From Tuctoria greenei (Eukaryota; Streptophyta; Magnoliopsida; Poales; Poaceae), in contig JAYESD010000009.1 of assembly GCA_036927565.1 (NCBI GenBank), forward strand, positions 162,276,929 through 162,340,928: a DNA stretch of 64,000 nucleotides. Reading direction: 5' to 3'. Shown here in pieces: positions 1-10,372 of this stretch. Below the pieces are notes generated by a model that saw only the letters and a program-made list of their open reading frames with translations, made no database searches and was not told the DNA's origin. Position 1 is the first letter of the stretch. Each line of letters opens with the position of its first letter. The translations under genes were made by a program, and so were the position numbers.

Positions 1-401
1 ATGTACAAAAATGGGAGGTGTTTGAGAAAATGCTTTTTTATTAGTGTTCATTCTGCTCTGAATCACCCCACCCGGTCGTCTCAGTATGCGAGCATTCCAA
101 GCTCATCAATATGTATGGATGATAGAGATGTTGCAGATCTGCATGGCCATTTACGAATCGAAGAAACATAAGTCGGTGTTTTACTCTCTTTTTTTGTATG
201 GGGCGACATCTATGTAAAGTCCGAGGCACAAAACATCCGAGACTATGCACAAAGTCCTTTTTGTGTTGTCGTGGCACAACATACATAGGTCGATATGCTA
301 TTAAAACGGGGGTAACCTAAACAAACACATGGATCAATAATCTGACACGAATCATCCATACCCCTGAAACAGTTTCTTTATTTCACATGGTTGACAAGCA
401 G
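1..401 (-). other. 3' flank of cysteine-rich peptide copy A
   Basis: This stretch aligns by eye with 3237-3475 (downstream of copy B) and with 26100-26291 (copy C). Shared landmarks are 'tatgtatgga', 'gttgcagatctg', 'gagactatgca', 'ttctttttgtg' and 'cacaacatata'. It lies downstream of the minus-strand coding region, so it is probably 3' UTR and 3' flank. Short open frames exist in each copy but are not conserved between copies, so I do not call a gene. Its right end (381-401) is the last part of the ancestral coding frame, cut off by the CACTA element. Confidence 0.6.
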
Positions 402-420
402 CACTACTATAAAAAACATT

Positions 421-700
421 TTTACAGGCGCTTCTATATTTTTTTTACAGTCGGTCTATTAAAAGTGCCGCCTGTGATGTCAGATGAGTTAATAACCGTC
501 TGTGATAATACAATATCACAGGCGGTTCATAACAAACAACCGCTTGTGAAAATGTATTGATTTTCACAGGCGGTCCGTAACAAAAACCATCTGTGATAAT
601 AGTCATTATCACAGGCGGTCCGTAACAAACAACCGCCTGTGAAAATATAATGATTTTCACAGGCGGTCTGTAACATAAAAACCGCCTGTGATAATAATGG
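421..700. repeat. CACTA left subterminal repeat array
   Basis: About twelve copies of a 9-10 bp unit related to 'cacaggcggt' occur in alternating orientation with 'accgcctgtg', several degenerate (for example 'accatctgtg', 'accgcttgtg'). Neighbouring inverted units could pair into small hairpins. Known CACTA elements use such arrays as transposase-binding sites; that role is inferred here. Confidence 0.85.
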
Positions 701-892
701 CTTCTCATTGGTCCGCTGCTTCATCCCACGGATCACTCTTGGACTTCGTATCTCCGCCGTCCGCTGCTTATCAATCCAACGACTCAGTTTAGAAGCCGCA
801 CGATAGATGTGTCTATAACAGCAGCAGCCACGGTTCAGTCCATGATCCTCCGTCAGCCTCCCAAGGTACGGCTTCCGGCGACATCTCCCAAG

Positions 893-1124
893 GCGCGGCT
901 GCCGGCGGCCTCTCTCAAGGCGCGACTAAGGCGCGACTTCGGTTGCTCCAGACCTCGGCGGCTCCGGCGCGGCCTCCCGACGAGTGCGAGCCTTGCCGAC
1001 TCGAGCATGGGCGCGGATGTGGAACAGTCTACCTCGGGCCCCTGGCGGCGCGGCTGCCGGCGGCCTCTCTCAAGGCGCGACTAAGGCGCGACTTCGGTTG
1101 CTCCGGACCTCGGCGGCTCCGGCG
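893..1124. repeat. Direct repeat in GC-rich core of the CACTA element
   Basis: A segment of about 77 bp at 893-969 recurs at 1048-1124, an offset of 155 bp, nearly identical and beginning 'gcgcggctgccggcggcc'. The core around it (about 800-1450) is strongly GC rich, unlike the AT-rich flanks. Open frames run through it in several phases, but the translations are low-complexity Arg/Pro/Ala/Ser. I read this as a non-coding or captured GC-rich filler with an internal duplication. Confidence 0.75.
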
Positions 1125-1493
1125 TGCCGACGCGAGCACGGACGCGGATCTGGCACAGTCTACCTCGGGCTTCCGGCGGCGCGGCTCCGGCGCGCCTCCC
1201 AGCGAGCGTGCGCCCTGCCGGTGTGAGCGCGGGCACAGATCCGGCGCGGTCTACCTCGGGCACCCGGTGGTGCGGTCTACCTCAGGCTCTCGACGGTGCG
1301 GCTCCTCCGGCTCCAAGCGGCACGGCCTCGTCGGGCTTCGGGCGACACGGCTCCTCCGGCTCTCGGCGGTGCGACCTCCTTCGACACTTGGCGGCGCTCT
1401 TCCGGCTCCCGGCAACGCGGCGGCCTCCAGGCGGCGCGACCTCTTCTGACTCCCAGCGGCACATGTGAAATTTTTTTTTGTTTCACTAGCCAT

Positions 1494-1735
1494 TTTCACA
1501 GGCGGTTTTTAATAAAAAACCGCCTGTAAAAATGCAATTTTTACAGGCGGTTGGTAATTAAAAACCGCCTGTGAATGCGGTTTTTTATTAAAAACCGCCT
1601 GTGAAAATGTAGTTTCACAGGCGGATTATGCCACCGCCTGTGTTAATCGATCATTTTCACAGGCTCTTCGTTACAGGCGGTTTTTAAAACCGTATGCGAT
1701 AATATGTTTAGAACCGCCTGCGATGAAGCATTTTG
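1494..1735. repeat. CACTA right subterminal repeat array
   Basis: About eleven units of 'cacaggcggt' or its complement occur, commonly spaced as 'aaaaaccgcctgt' and 'tttacaggcggtt', mirroring the left array. The last units degenerate ('accgtatgcg', 'accgcctgcg') close to the terminal inverted repeat. Confidence 0.85.
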
Positions 1736-1759
1736 TAGTAGTGCAGCTAGAGCTAGTTA

Positions 1760-2092
1760 TTAGTACAGCAGCATGTGTCGCCTGACCAATGCCCGAAACG
1801 GTAACCTATTTGGTTGCACCAGACGGTAACAATTCACTCCGGTTGTGCACCGTATGGTCTGGACGTTCCTTAACACAGGGAAAGGTGATGGCGCTGGTGC
1901 CTCCTGCGCGTAGCCTGGATGCACCACCACATAAAATAAGTGAGAGATATGATCAGGCTTTTTTATGGTTCACGAACCTAATGAAGTGGCAGAAAGAGTC
2001 ATTGGATCACCTGAGGAGCAGAGCAGCATGGCAATTGCCATCGCTACCACGATCACTTTGCCCACCTTGGTTTGAAATGTGGCCGCCATCAT
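1760..2092 (-). pseudogene. Cysteine-rich secreted peptide, copy A (decayed)
   Basis: This is a paralogue of the intact gene at 3476-3831 with the same structure. Exon 1 is 2011-2092, beginning with two adjacent ATGs and encoding a hydrophobic signal peptide that ends in ...MLLCSS. It is followed by a GT...AG intron (1915-2010) and exon 2 (1760-1914). The first residues of the mature region (YAQEAPAPSPFP) match copy B. After the second cysteine, a net loss of 2 nt relative to copy B shifts the frame, so the CCC cysteine cluster is lost and translation stops at 1760. A CACTA transposon lies 16 bp past that stop, within the ancestral 3' coding end. Without the shift, a CCC cluster would still be present in the other frame. 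I call it a pseudogene; a shortened 78-residue secreted product is formally possible. Confidence 0.75.
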
Positions 2093-2179
2093 AGTTTGTC
2101 TTCGGCCACTAGCAGTACAGTTCAATTGTTTCTCTCTTAGGTACTCAATGTATTAGTGTCCTATATGAAGTCATGGCAG

Positions 2180-2189
2180 CATATATAAT
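2180..2189 (-). promoter_or_regulatory. TATA-like box upstream of copy A
   Basis: On the minus strand this reads ATTATATATG, about 88 bp upstream of the ATG. The same sequence followed by 'ctgccatga' is present at the same distance upstream of copy B. Conservation in both duplicates supports a core promoter, though it could simply reflect shared ancestry. Confidence 0.5.
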
Positions 2190-2334
2190 GCCGGTGACTT
2201 GGAAAATTTATTATATTTAGTGTTATTGAACTGATGCCTTATTAATTTACTACTACCGTTCCTCTATTGATTGTATTTAGTGTTGTTGAATTGATGCCTT
2301 ACTTATTAACTACTACCGTTCCTCTTTTTTCGGA

Positions 2335-2680
2335 AAGGTACTACTGTTCCTCACGAAAATTCAACTAGAAATATTTCTTATCTACCAATTTTAATTTATT
2401 AACATATATTATTCTGATATCCATGATACTTGTCCCATGGACCAACAAAATTTAATGTTCCACAAAAACAATTTAACAAGAAATATTCATTACCTACCAA
2501 TTTTGATTTATTCACTACTATCTTTCCTTTATGTCACGATACTTGTCACATAGACAACAAATTAAAATGTTCTAATGAAAGAAATAAACAATATGATTTA
2601 TTGCCTGCCAAATTTTATTTATCTACTATTATCTTTCCTATGGGTGTCCAATAGACCAGCAAAATTTTTGTTTCTTTTTT
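2335..2680. repeat. AT-rich ~105-bp degenerate tandem repeat, block A
   Basis: About three degenerate copies of a unit resembling 'agaccaacaaaat...ttctaatgaaa...attcaacaagaaatattt...ttacctaccaattttgattt...attcactactatctttcc...cacgatacttgtcacat'. Related blocks occur at 4145-4610 and 27195-27383, always upstream of a cysteine-rich peptide copy. No coding potential is seen. Confidence 0.65.
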
Positions 2681-2755
2681 AGATTATGTATTGCCTATAT
2701 CTTTTTAGATTCGTGGACTTTTTATTTATTTGATATAGAAAAATTATAAGTTGTA

Positions 2756-2841
2756 TTCCCTCCTCCGTTGCTAAAAGTTTGTCGTTTTCTAGTTTATTTT
2801 TGAACTAGAAAGAAAGAGACAAACTTTTTAGACGAAGGGAG
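2756..2841. mobile_element. Stowaway-type MITE (86 bp)
   Basis: Terminal inverted repeats (left 'ttccctcctccgttgctaaa', right complement 'ctcccttcgtctaaaaagtt') enclose a short hairpin-like core. TA dinucleotides lie on both sides (2754-2755 and 2842-2843). Size, 'ctccctcc' termini and TA target duplication match the grass Stowaway class mobilised by Tc1/mariner transposases. Confidence 0.8.
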
Positions 2842-2843
2842 TA

Positions 2844-3236
2844 GTTGTTAGATCTAGATCTAAGAACTGAACATTGAGTGATATGACCTTTATTTTCACT
2901 CAATTGAAAAATAGACCTCTCTATCTATTAGGTTGCTCATCTAGAGTGTGATCGACATTCTCACCTACTTAGACATATATTAACTTTGATGTAGGTGTTT
3001 ACATACTTCTCTGAACACAAACAGCATATCCACCATATACAGGCATACAGCAGTTGTTTCAACAGCAGAGTTAGTTTTGGACGAAGCCTCCGCGGTAACT
3101 GTCGTCCCTGCTCAGCTTGTCGCCGTCCGGTGACGGGTATTCCATGGCAGCACACGATGGGTTCACATAGGCCACCACCAGACATCGTGTCAGCATATTG
3201 TCCTCGCCGCTTCATTCCACACAGAACAATCCCGGC
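2844..3236. other. Spacer between copy A and copy B, no gene seen
   Basis: Mixed-composition DNA between the MITE and the 3' flank of copy B. It has short open frames on both strands, with no recognisable domain and no equivalent elsewhere in the window. Confidence 0.4.
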
Positions 3237-3475
3237 ACACCCGGTCGTCGTCTCAGTGTAGGCGAGCATTCCAAGGTCAATATGTATGGACCATAGACAT
3301 GTTGCAGATCTGGATGCCCATCTACGACATCTATATATAAGTCCAGAGGTACAAACACATCTGAGACTATGCACCAAGTTCTTTTTGTGTTGTCGCACAA
3401 CATATACAAATCGTTATGCTATTAATACGGGGGTAACAGAATCGAACACGAACCCATATCCTTGAAATAACTTCT
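3237..3475 (-). other. 3' flank of cysteine-rich peptide copy B
   Basis: Homologous to 1-380 and 26100-26291. It immediately follows the TAA stop of the intact gene, so it is probably the 3' UTR and downstream region. No conserved reading frame. Confidence 0.55.
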
Positions 3476-3831
3476 TTATTTCACATGGTTGACAACGAAG
3501 GGGTTAATACAGCAGCATTTGTCGCCTGAGTTGGAGTAAAATTGGTAATTGTGTTTATAGCACCAGTCGACACAATTGACCGCTTTGTCTGTGCACTGTT
3601 CGAGATGGATGTTTCGTAACTCTGGGAAAGGTAACGGTGCTGGTGCCTCCTGCGTGTAGCCTGTATGCACCACCACATAAAAGAAGTGAGAGGTCCGGGT
3701 TTCATAGTTTACGAACCTATAAAAGTTGCAGAAAGAGTCGTGGAATCACCTGAGGAGCAGAGCAGCATGGCAATGGCCATCGCTACCACGATCACCTTGC
3801 CCACCTTGGAATGAACTGTGGTCGTCATCAT
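3476..3831 (-). CDS. Small secreted cysteine-rich peptide, copy B (intact, two exons)
   Basis: A predicted 88-residue protein from two exons. Exon 1 (3750-3831) starts at the first of two adjacent ATGs and encodes a basic-hydrophobic signal peptide (about residues 1-28, core VIVVAMAIAMLLCSSG). The intron (3661-3749) has consensus borders CAG|GTGATT and ATACAG|GC and is phase 1. Exon 2 (3476-3660) encodes the mature peptide ending in TAA. The mature part starts with a Pro/Ala-rich stretch (YTQEAPAPLPFPE) and has six cysteines spaced C-x6-C-x3-C-x13-CCC. A signal-peptide exon, one intron and a cysteine-rich exon is the usual plan of plant CRP genes (defensin-like, MEG/ESF-like and others). I cannot place it in a named class, and the CCC block is unusual. 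A role in apoplastic signalling or defence is inferred from architecture only. The joined 267-nt frame is open throughout. Confidence 0.72.
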
Positions 3832-3918
3832 TGTTTGTCTCTGCCCGCTAGGAGTACAGTTCAATTGTTTCTCTCTTAGGTACTCGATGTATTATAGTCC
3901 TATGTGAAGTCATGGCAG

Positions 3919-3928
3919 CATATATAAT
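3919..3928 (-). promoter_or_regulatory. TATA-like box upstream of copy B
   Basis: Minus-strand ATTATATATG, 88 bp upstream of the ATG, conserved with copy A (2180-2189). A start site about 30 bp downstream would give a 5' UTR of roughly 50-60 nt. Confidence 0.5.
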
Positions 3929-4144
3929 GATGGTGACCTGTGGGAACAATTGACTGGATCTAGCATTGTTTAATTGATGCTTTATTTGTTTACCACTACC
4001 CTTCCTCTATTGACTGTATTTAGTGTTGTTTAACTGATTCCTTTATTTATTAACTACTACCGTTCCTCTATTTCATGATTATATACCAAAAAGTAGTATG
4101 TTCTTGAGAAAATGGTAGCGTTGACTAGAGGAAATGTTTTGTAT

Positions 4145-4610
4145 TTACTAGAGCTATTTAATTGACAACTAATCAATTTCTACTGAATTTCCCTTATTTC
4201 ATTATACTTATCCAATAGATCAACAAAATAAAAAGTTCTGATGAAATAATTTAATAAGAGACATTTATTACCTACCCATTTTTGATTTATTCATTGCTGC
4301 TATCTTTCTTCTGTTTCACCATATATACTTATCACATAGACCAACAAAATAAAACGGTCTAATGAAACAATTCAACAAGATTATTTATTTCCTGCTAATT
4401 TTAGTTTATTTACTACTATCTTTCCTATGCCCGCATCCCACAGAGAAACAAAATAAAATGCACTGAAATAGTTTAATAAGAAATATTTATTACATTCCCA
4501 TTTTAATTTATTTACTACTATCTTTCCTTATTCCATACTATTTGTCCATAGACAAACTAAATAAAATGTTCTATATAATGAAATATTTCAACAAGAAATA
4601 TTTAACAGGG
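4145..4610. repeat. AT-rich ~105-bp degenerate tandem repeat, block B
   Basis: About four degenerate units with the landmarks 'agaccaacaaaataaaa', 'aattcaacaag', 'atttattacct' and 'actactatctttcc', starting near 4216, 4338, 4442 and 4549. Same family as blocks at 2335 and 27195. Confidence 0.7.
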
Positions 4611-4746
4611 TAAAACACATTAGGGTTACATGAACTTATTCAATTATATTATCTAGGTTCATGGACTTTTATTTTGCATTTATAGGTCCACAAAATTATC
4701 CATTTGTGTCACTTGGTGTCATAATTTTTTTACGGTTATTGGTGTG

Positions 4747-6087
4747 TGAAAGCATCTAGGCCCCATGAGGTACGGTTTCGGTGATTAATGACAACCATTC
4801 GATTTTACTAATGAATTTGTGAATGCAAGGTCCCAATAATCACTCAATCAAATGAAATCAAAATGACATTGGAGACCCATATAAAATCAACCTTAAGTTC
4901 AAATCAATCACATGAAGATAAGAAGTGAAAGCTCTAAATTGACATCATTCAATGCTTGAAGATTATCAGAACAACAATTCAAACAAGTGTCAAAGAGGTC
5001 CCATGTTCAAATTCCAAAAGAACAACTCAAAACAACTCGAAGTCAACAAGATGAACCCACCAGATCATCCGATGATCTCAGAGATGACTATATCGGTCGA
5101 GTTATGTCAACAGAAGAAGAAGACCTCAGAGCAAAGCACTCACCGAATCATCCGATGTGTGGCTCAGCTACATCGGTCCATCAGTACAGTTTGCAACATC
5201 ATTGGACCAAGTGAAGCACCAGATCATCCGATGTACAGAAGTATAAACATAGGTTGATTACTCCAGTAAGCATTAAGGTTAAGTCAACTCTGGAGGAAGA
5301 GCCACCGGATCATCCGACGATGAAGATGAAGCTACATCGGTCTAACAACGGTCATATCTGACACCATGACGTCAGCCAGACCGATGATAACAAAGGGGGA
5401 GACATCGGATCATCCGATGTGTACAATAAAGTTCTGTCAGCCTACTTTTCCAACGGCTATTTCGGGGAGGTTGACTTTAAATACCCCCAAAACCAGTTAT
5501 TACGAGAAGTCTTGACACTCAGAAGCTAACAACACATCCAAGAGCACTCAAGACCAAGAGCTTACACTTCTACACCATTAGATCATTTGTATAGGCTAGA
5601 TCTAGCTAGAGAAAAGCTTGTGTGCCTCCATTCTCTGTGATTGGAGTCTCTAGACTAGTGAGAGGTTGAAGAGATCCTTCTGGAGCTTGCCAAGGTGTGT
5701 GTGGAAGCCCGGAAGATCAAGGATTGTACAAGGCTTGAGCTCCACCTTGCCGGAGATGGCAAACGGAGAAGAATAGTGAAGACCCCCTTGTCTCGGTGAC
5801 TTGTGAGTGACAAAACCCTTCGGTGGGTGCCACAACGTGGACGTAGGAAGATCCTTGTGATCTTGCCGAACCACGGGATAAACTCCGTGTCTCCGTGTCC
5901 TTTGAGCGTTTGCATCCCTCTCCCTCATTTTTACATTTATGCAATCTTCATTCCGCAACTTAAATTTACGTTGATTGCATAGATTATTCGCATAGGGAAT
6001 TGGGCTTTAAGTCGTTACTTTTTAATTACCTTAAAATTTGAATGAAAGCCCAATTCACCCCCCCTCTTGGGCGTTTCGATCCTTACA
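4747..6087 (+). repeat. Sirevirus 5' LTR (1341 bp)
   Basis: Runs from TGAAAGCATC to CCTTACA and matches 23371-24721. The U3 part has repeated CATCGG/CCGATG half-sites, such as 'atcatccgatg' near 5061, 5149, 5224 and 5407. The 3' LTR carries a 9-bp insertion ('acttaatta') that accounts for most of the length difference. Scattered substitutions show some age. Confidence 0.93.
5475..5485 (+). promoter_or_regulatory. TATA-like box in Sirevirus 5' LTR
   Basis: CTTTAAATACC, followed by 'cccaaaacc', lies just downstream of the CATCGG palindrome cluster. Its position fits a U3/R boundary promoter. The same sequence is at about 24108-24118 in the 3' LTR. Confidence 0.55.
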
Positions 6088-6089
6088 AT

Positions 6090-6101
6090 TGGTATCAGAG
6101 C
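6090..6101 (+). other. Primer-binding site (initiator Met tRNA)
   Basis: TGGTATCAGAGC, two bases after the 5' LTR, complementary to the 3' end of initiator Met tRNA as in most Copia elements. Confidence 0.9.
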
Positions 6102-6147
6102 AAGGTTGCTCATAGGATCATTCTAGCTTCACCGCTAGAGAGCGAAA

Positions 6148-8154
6148 ATGGCCAAGGTTGGGGGTTCGGTTCCTATCTTCGAGGGCAAGAACTTTGCCTA
6201 TTGGAAAGCACGCATGCACACTTACCTTGAGGCTATTGCTCCCGAAGTATGGGAAGCGACCCACGCGGGGTTTGGAGAACATAATTATGTTGGTGATCAA
6301 CTTAAATGGGATGCTAAAGCTAGGAATGCAATCTATGAATGTATTAGTCAAGATGTGTTTTCTAGGATTGCTAGCAAGGAAAAAGCTTGTGAAATTTGGG
6401 CTTGCTTAATTGAGATTCATGAGGGCTCTTCTCGTGTCAAGGAACTTAAATATCACATGCTTAAAGCAAAATATGATGAATTTAAGATGCTTCCTCATGA
6501 AAATGTTAATGAAATGTTTTCAAACTTAAATGTTCTTATTGAGGAGATTAATGCTCTTGACATTACGTCTCTTGGCAAGGGACTCATCAACCGTAAGATC
6601 CTCATGCTTCATCCCAAGCCAAATTACAACATCATCAATTCCATGCTCCAAAAGGAGTCACTTGACCACATTGAGGTTTCGGAGCTCATTGGAGAGATAC
6701 ACGCTCATGAGATGAGTGTACTTGGGATGATGGAGCAATCATCCTCAAAAACAATTGCTCTAAAGGCCTCCACCAAGAAAGCAAGCTTCAAGAAGAAGAA
6801 GGTGGTTGAGCCTAGCTCAAGTGAAGAAGAGCAAGTATCAAGCGAAGATGATGATGATGAGCTTGCTTTGATGATGAGAAAGTTCTCACGCTTGAACTCC
6901 AAGATCACCAAGAAGGGATACACCTTTGATCCCAAGAAGAAAGCATTTCTACCAAGAAGAGACGATCGCAAGACTTGCAACAATTGTGGTGATCAAGGCC
7001 ACATCTCCTATGATTGTCCAAAATCGGACAAAAGGAGAGAGAACTACAAAGGCAAGCATCGCAAGCTTGAAGAAAGTGATGATGATGAAGAAGAGGTCAA
7101 ACCCAAACCAAGAGCCTTTGGGAAGAAGAAACAAGACAAGGGCAAGAAGGCAAGACTCTTCCCAAAGAAGAGAAATGGCCCACAAAAGGTGTTCATGTGT
7201 GAGGCAAATGAATGGGTCACCGACGAAGAAACAAGTGATGAAGAGAGTGAAGTAGAGGAAGAAAGCTTGGCCGGCCTCGCCATTGCCAACAATGATGACT
7301 CACCTCTTCATCCACCGCCCATGTGCCTCATGGCTAAAGGTAACACCAAGGTATGTGACGACTCTAGTGATGATGAGCTTTCCCCCGATGATTTAACTTC
7401 TTTGATAAATGAATATCATGCTATCATTAAGAGAGAAAAGAGTAAGGTTAAAAGTCTTGAAGAAACTCGTGCTAGGCTTGAGAGTGCTAACCTTGATTTG
7501 CTTGACAAGTATGAAAGCATACTCAAAGAGCATGACACGCTCAAATCCCATGTCAAGCAAATTGAGGAAGAAAAGACTAAAATCAAGATAGATAATCATG
7601 AACTTGACTTAGCCCACCAAACACTCTTGGAAGAGCACAACAAGTTAATACAAGAACATCAAACACTTAACCTTGCTCATGACATGCTTGATCAAGAGTT
7701 GAAAAATATGAAGAAGCAAACTCTTAATGATAAGATATCCATTACTTCTCATGCCACTAATGCTTTGCACAAGTCTTTGCCTTTGAAAGCTAATGCTAGG
7801 GAGAAAGACTTGTTGGAGGAAATTGAGAGTCTCCGCACTAGTGTGGCTAGACTTTCAAAAGGAGAAGTCAAGCACAAGGAAATTCTCTTCCAACAAGCAA
7901 AGGCCTTCAACAAGATAGGACTTGGATCCTTCCCGGTGCCTAACAAAGGAAAGGTGCCCTCACCGGAGCTAAGAACAAGCTTCATCAAGGAACTTGGTTC
8001 TTATTGCCAACATTGTGAGGTCACCGGTCACCACACAAGGGAGTGTCCTCTTCCTAACCGACCTTCTCCTAAATTGCCTACTAACTATAAATCTACTTTC
8101 GATGATCATTATTATCTCTTAAGTAAAGTAGGTGGCAAGGAGAAGGCTAGATTC
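6148..8154 (+). pseudogene. gag: Sirevirus gag, first 669 codons (interrupted)
   Basis: Encodes the capsid/nucleocapsid polyprotein of the Sirevirus. The ATG at 6148 lies 46 bp after the primer site. Residues about 1-190 form the Copia gag (UBN2-type) domain, with the W-x-A-R and HE-NV-EMF style motifs. Acidic and lysine-rich linkers follow. A CCHC zinc knuckle starts at C277 (CNNCGDQGHISYDC). A coiled-coil region spans about residues 415-530, and a second CCHC-like knuckle starts at C620 (CQHCEVTGHHTREC). No internal stop is present. The reading frame is broken only by the Gypsy insertion after 8154; it resumes at 16086. A longer open frame that appears to run to 8178 is an accident of the inserted LTR. 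Confidence 0.88.
8150..8154. repeat. Target duplication GATTC, left copy
   Basis: GATTC here and at 16081-16085 flanks the nested Gypsy element. Removing one copy plus the insert keeps the gag frame open, which confirms the boundaries. Confidence 0.93.
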
Positions 8155-9976
8155 TGTGACGCCCGGTTCCGAAAATGAACCAAGCTAACGCATATGTGTG
8201 CCCAGGATGTTCATCACACATACACGAGTGCAATCACAAAAGAGTATACAGAAAATTACCATAGAACAAGATTTATTATCAGATTTATTACACAAACCAT
8301 ATTATCCTCGAATACAAGCTCTAATAATTGTTAATGACAAGTTCAACTAATGCAGCGGAAATAAACTAATTAAGCAACTATGCAGCATAAGCAATAGGGT
8401 GTATATATGCGCAGCTCCAATCAACACCACAGGCAAAGCTGACGGTAGACACGGCCTAGAACTCCGCATTATCGCCATTAAACTCCCAATTCTGACCTGC
8501 AACTGTTGGGGTGGGGGATTGCAAGAGTGAGTACATGTTGTACTCAGCAAGTGTGGAAAGTATGACATTTGGCTGATTCAAATGTCGACAATAATAATGG
8601 TAAAGTGCTGAAAAGTACGGTAAAACATTTGAAAAGCAATATATCTTATGTATGTGAAGTAAACCCATCATAATCATAAGTAATACCATAATACCAAACT
8701 GAATTCATTACCATCATTAATAATTCCAGATTTCACCATTGTCAATAACCATATTCAATACCAGAGATTAATCCATAACCATCCATAACCATTACCAAAC
8801 CATAACCATCCCAAATTCCAATTTCCCTCTAATCATGGAAGTTGTCCAGGTGCTCATAACCGGGAGCACGGCTATCATGATAGTTTTGGTTAACACTCTG
8901 CAGAGTTTGTACCTCTTTACCCACGTGCTCGTGATTTCATCACCTTTCGGCGACTAAGAACCTCCCTTATGCCCATGACCCGTCGGTCACATTACACACT
9001 TCCGTTGGTGTGTGGCCAAGAGATCACAAAATAGCCTTTACAAAGAGATTACTAGCCTATTTAGACCCCACTGAGGTTTCACCGGTGGCGATGTCTCTCG
9101 CAGAGCACATCTTCAACCAAGGGCCCCCTCTTGAGCCATTCGGATCCCAGGGTAGTCCCACCAATCATCAACAAACCCAATCCGACTACCCCTTCCCCGA
9201 GCATCCACAATGGTCCAAACAGCACTAGCAAAGCCCTAATTAATCAGCTATGCCGCACCCATAACTTGGCCTCGTGGTGGCACTGTAGTCCTGGCTTATT
9301 CTCGCATGAACCGGTCCTTAGATCTAAAGCAAGCAAACCACCATAACATCCAACCCATCCACATACCAGACTTGCTTAGATCATCCATTACCATACCATG
9401 TTTAACCAGTTCATGTTAACCATAATCTCATCCATGCATAATTAAATTGAGTGATATAGTTGTTTCCATCCCAGTTGATTAAGCGAAGCAAAAAGGTAAA
9501 AACCCTTCCCCACTCTCTACCATAAATTCCAGGTGACAAGGGTGGTTTAACAAGTCTAGTAAACTTCCTACCATAGGATTCCCATCAATTTGACACAAGC
9601 ATGCAGTTTTGCAACCAAAACATTTATTTTAAAACAGGATCAATATGCTTCAAGGACACTTGCCTTGCTCTTGCTGTTGATTAGGGTCAAAGCCTTCAAA
9701 CTCTTGATGTTGTAGATCCTCCGCGGCACTCTCTAGCGCAAATCCGTCTAATCCACACAATAAACATACAAAACAAGAAACACAATCAAAGAGTGCACAA
9801 ATATTACTCAATATGTCATGACATGCATGATCGATGCAAATGCAAGGTAGAACTTGTTACTAGATTGCTTTTAATGATCACTAACTAGCTCTAATAGATT
9901 ATAAAAAGTTTATACAGGTTTGGGGTTGATTAGATCAAATTTTAGAATTAATTCAACACAATTTAACCAGAAAGAT

Positions 9977-10008
9977 CGGACTAGTCCGCTAGGGACCGGA
10001 CAAGTCCG
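9977..10008. repeat. Two palindromes downstream of the LTR TATA box
   Basis: CGGACTAGTCCG at 9977-9988 and CGGACAAGTCCG at 9997-10008, the same 12-mers as in the larger U3 array. In transcription order they fall after the TATA box, so probably in the transcribed part of the LTR. Equivalent positions exist in the other LTR (about 15066-15097). Confidence 0.85.
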
Positions 10009-10362
10009 CACTTGACGAGATCAGCAGATTAGGGTTTTCTAGATCGACGTGAATTTGGAGATTAGGGGTTGAATTCACATAAGGAAAAGAGAATAGAAGG
10101 TATACCAGGTGTTTAGAACTCCAATGAACCAAGAAACTTGGAGGTAGCACTTGGATCTTGATGATCTAGGGTTGGTGATGAACTTGGAGATGAATTGGTG
10201 GTGAAGGACGAAACTTGGTGGAGAACTTGATCCTCCTTCGTTTCCTCCTCTTCTTCTTCTTGTTTGGGATCTTCTCCTCCCTCCTTGATGGTGGCTCCCC
10301 ACGAACTAGGGTTTGGGTGGGTGGAAAAGTGGCAAATAGATGTCAAACCAAGGGGTGGGGTT

Positions 10363-10372
10363 GTTTATATAG
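10363..10372 (-). promoter_or_regulatory. TATA box in nested Gypsy 3' LTR
   Basis: Minus-strand CTATATAAAC. The palindrome array lies immediately upstream in transcription order (10535-10862). Confidence 0.65.

Larger units (their letters stand above)
402..1743. mobile_element. Non-autonomous CACTA (En/Spm-type) DNA transposon
   Basis: The element begins CACTACTATAAAAAAC at 402 and ends TTTTGTAGTAGTG at 1743, giving CACTA-type terminal inverted repeats. A 3-bp target duplication CAG flanks it at 399-401 and 1744-1746, as expected for the superfamily. It is 1342 bp long and contains no transposase. Both ends carry dense subterminal 'acaggcggt'/'accgcctgt' units, the usual transposase-binding architecture of CACTA elements. 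The middle (about 800-1450) is very GC rich. It is inserted in the 3' coding end of cysteine-rich peptide copy A. Mobilisation would need a transposase supplied in trans. Confidence 0.92.

Noticed and set aside
41..286. Minus-strand open frame with relatives near 3212-3409 and 26150-26290
   Set aside because: The frame and stops are not conserved between the three copies, and the sequence lies just downstream of the CRP stop, so it is most likely 3' UTR.
943..1449. 168-codon open frame in the CACTA core
   Set aside because: GC-rich DNA open in several phases on both strands. The translation is low-complexity Arg/Ala/Pro and partly duplicated, with no domain.
8155..8178. Extension of Sirevirus gag to 8178
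   Set aside because: Those codons belong to the inserted Gypsy LTR; the true gag resumes at 16086.
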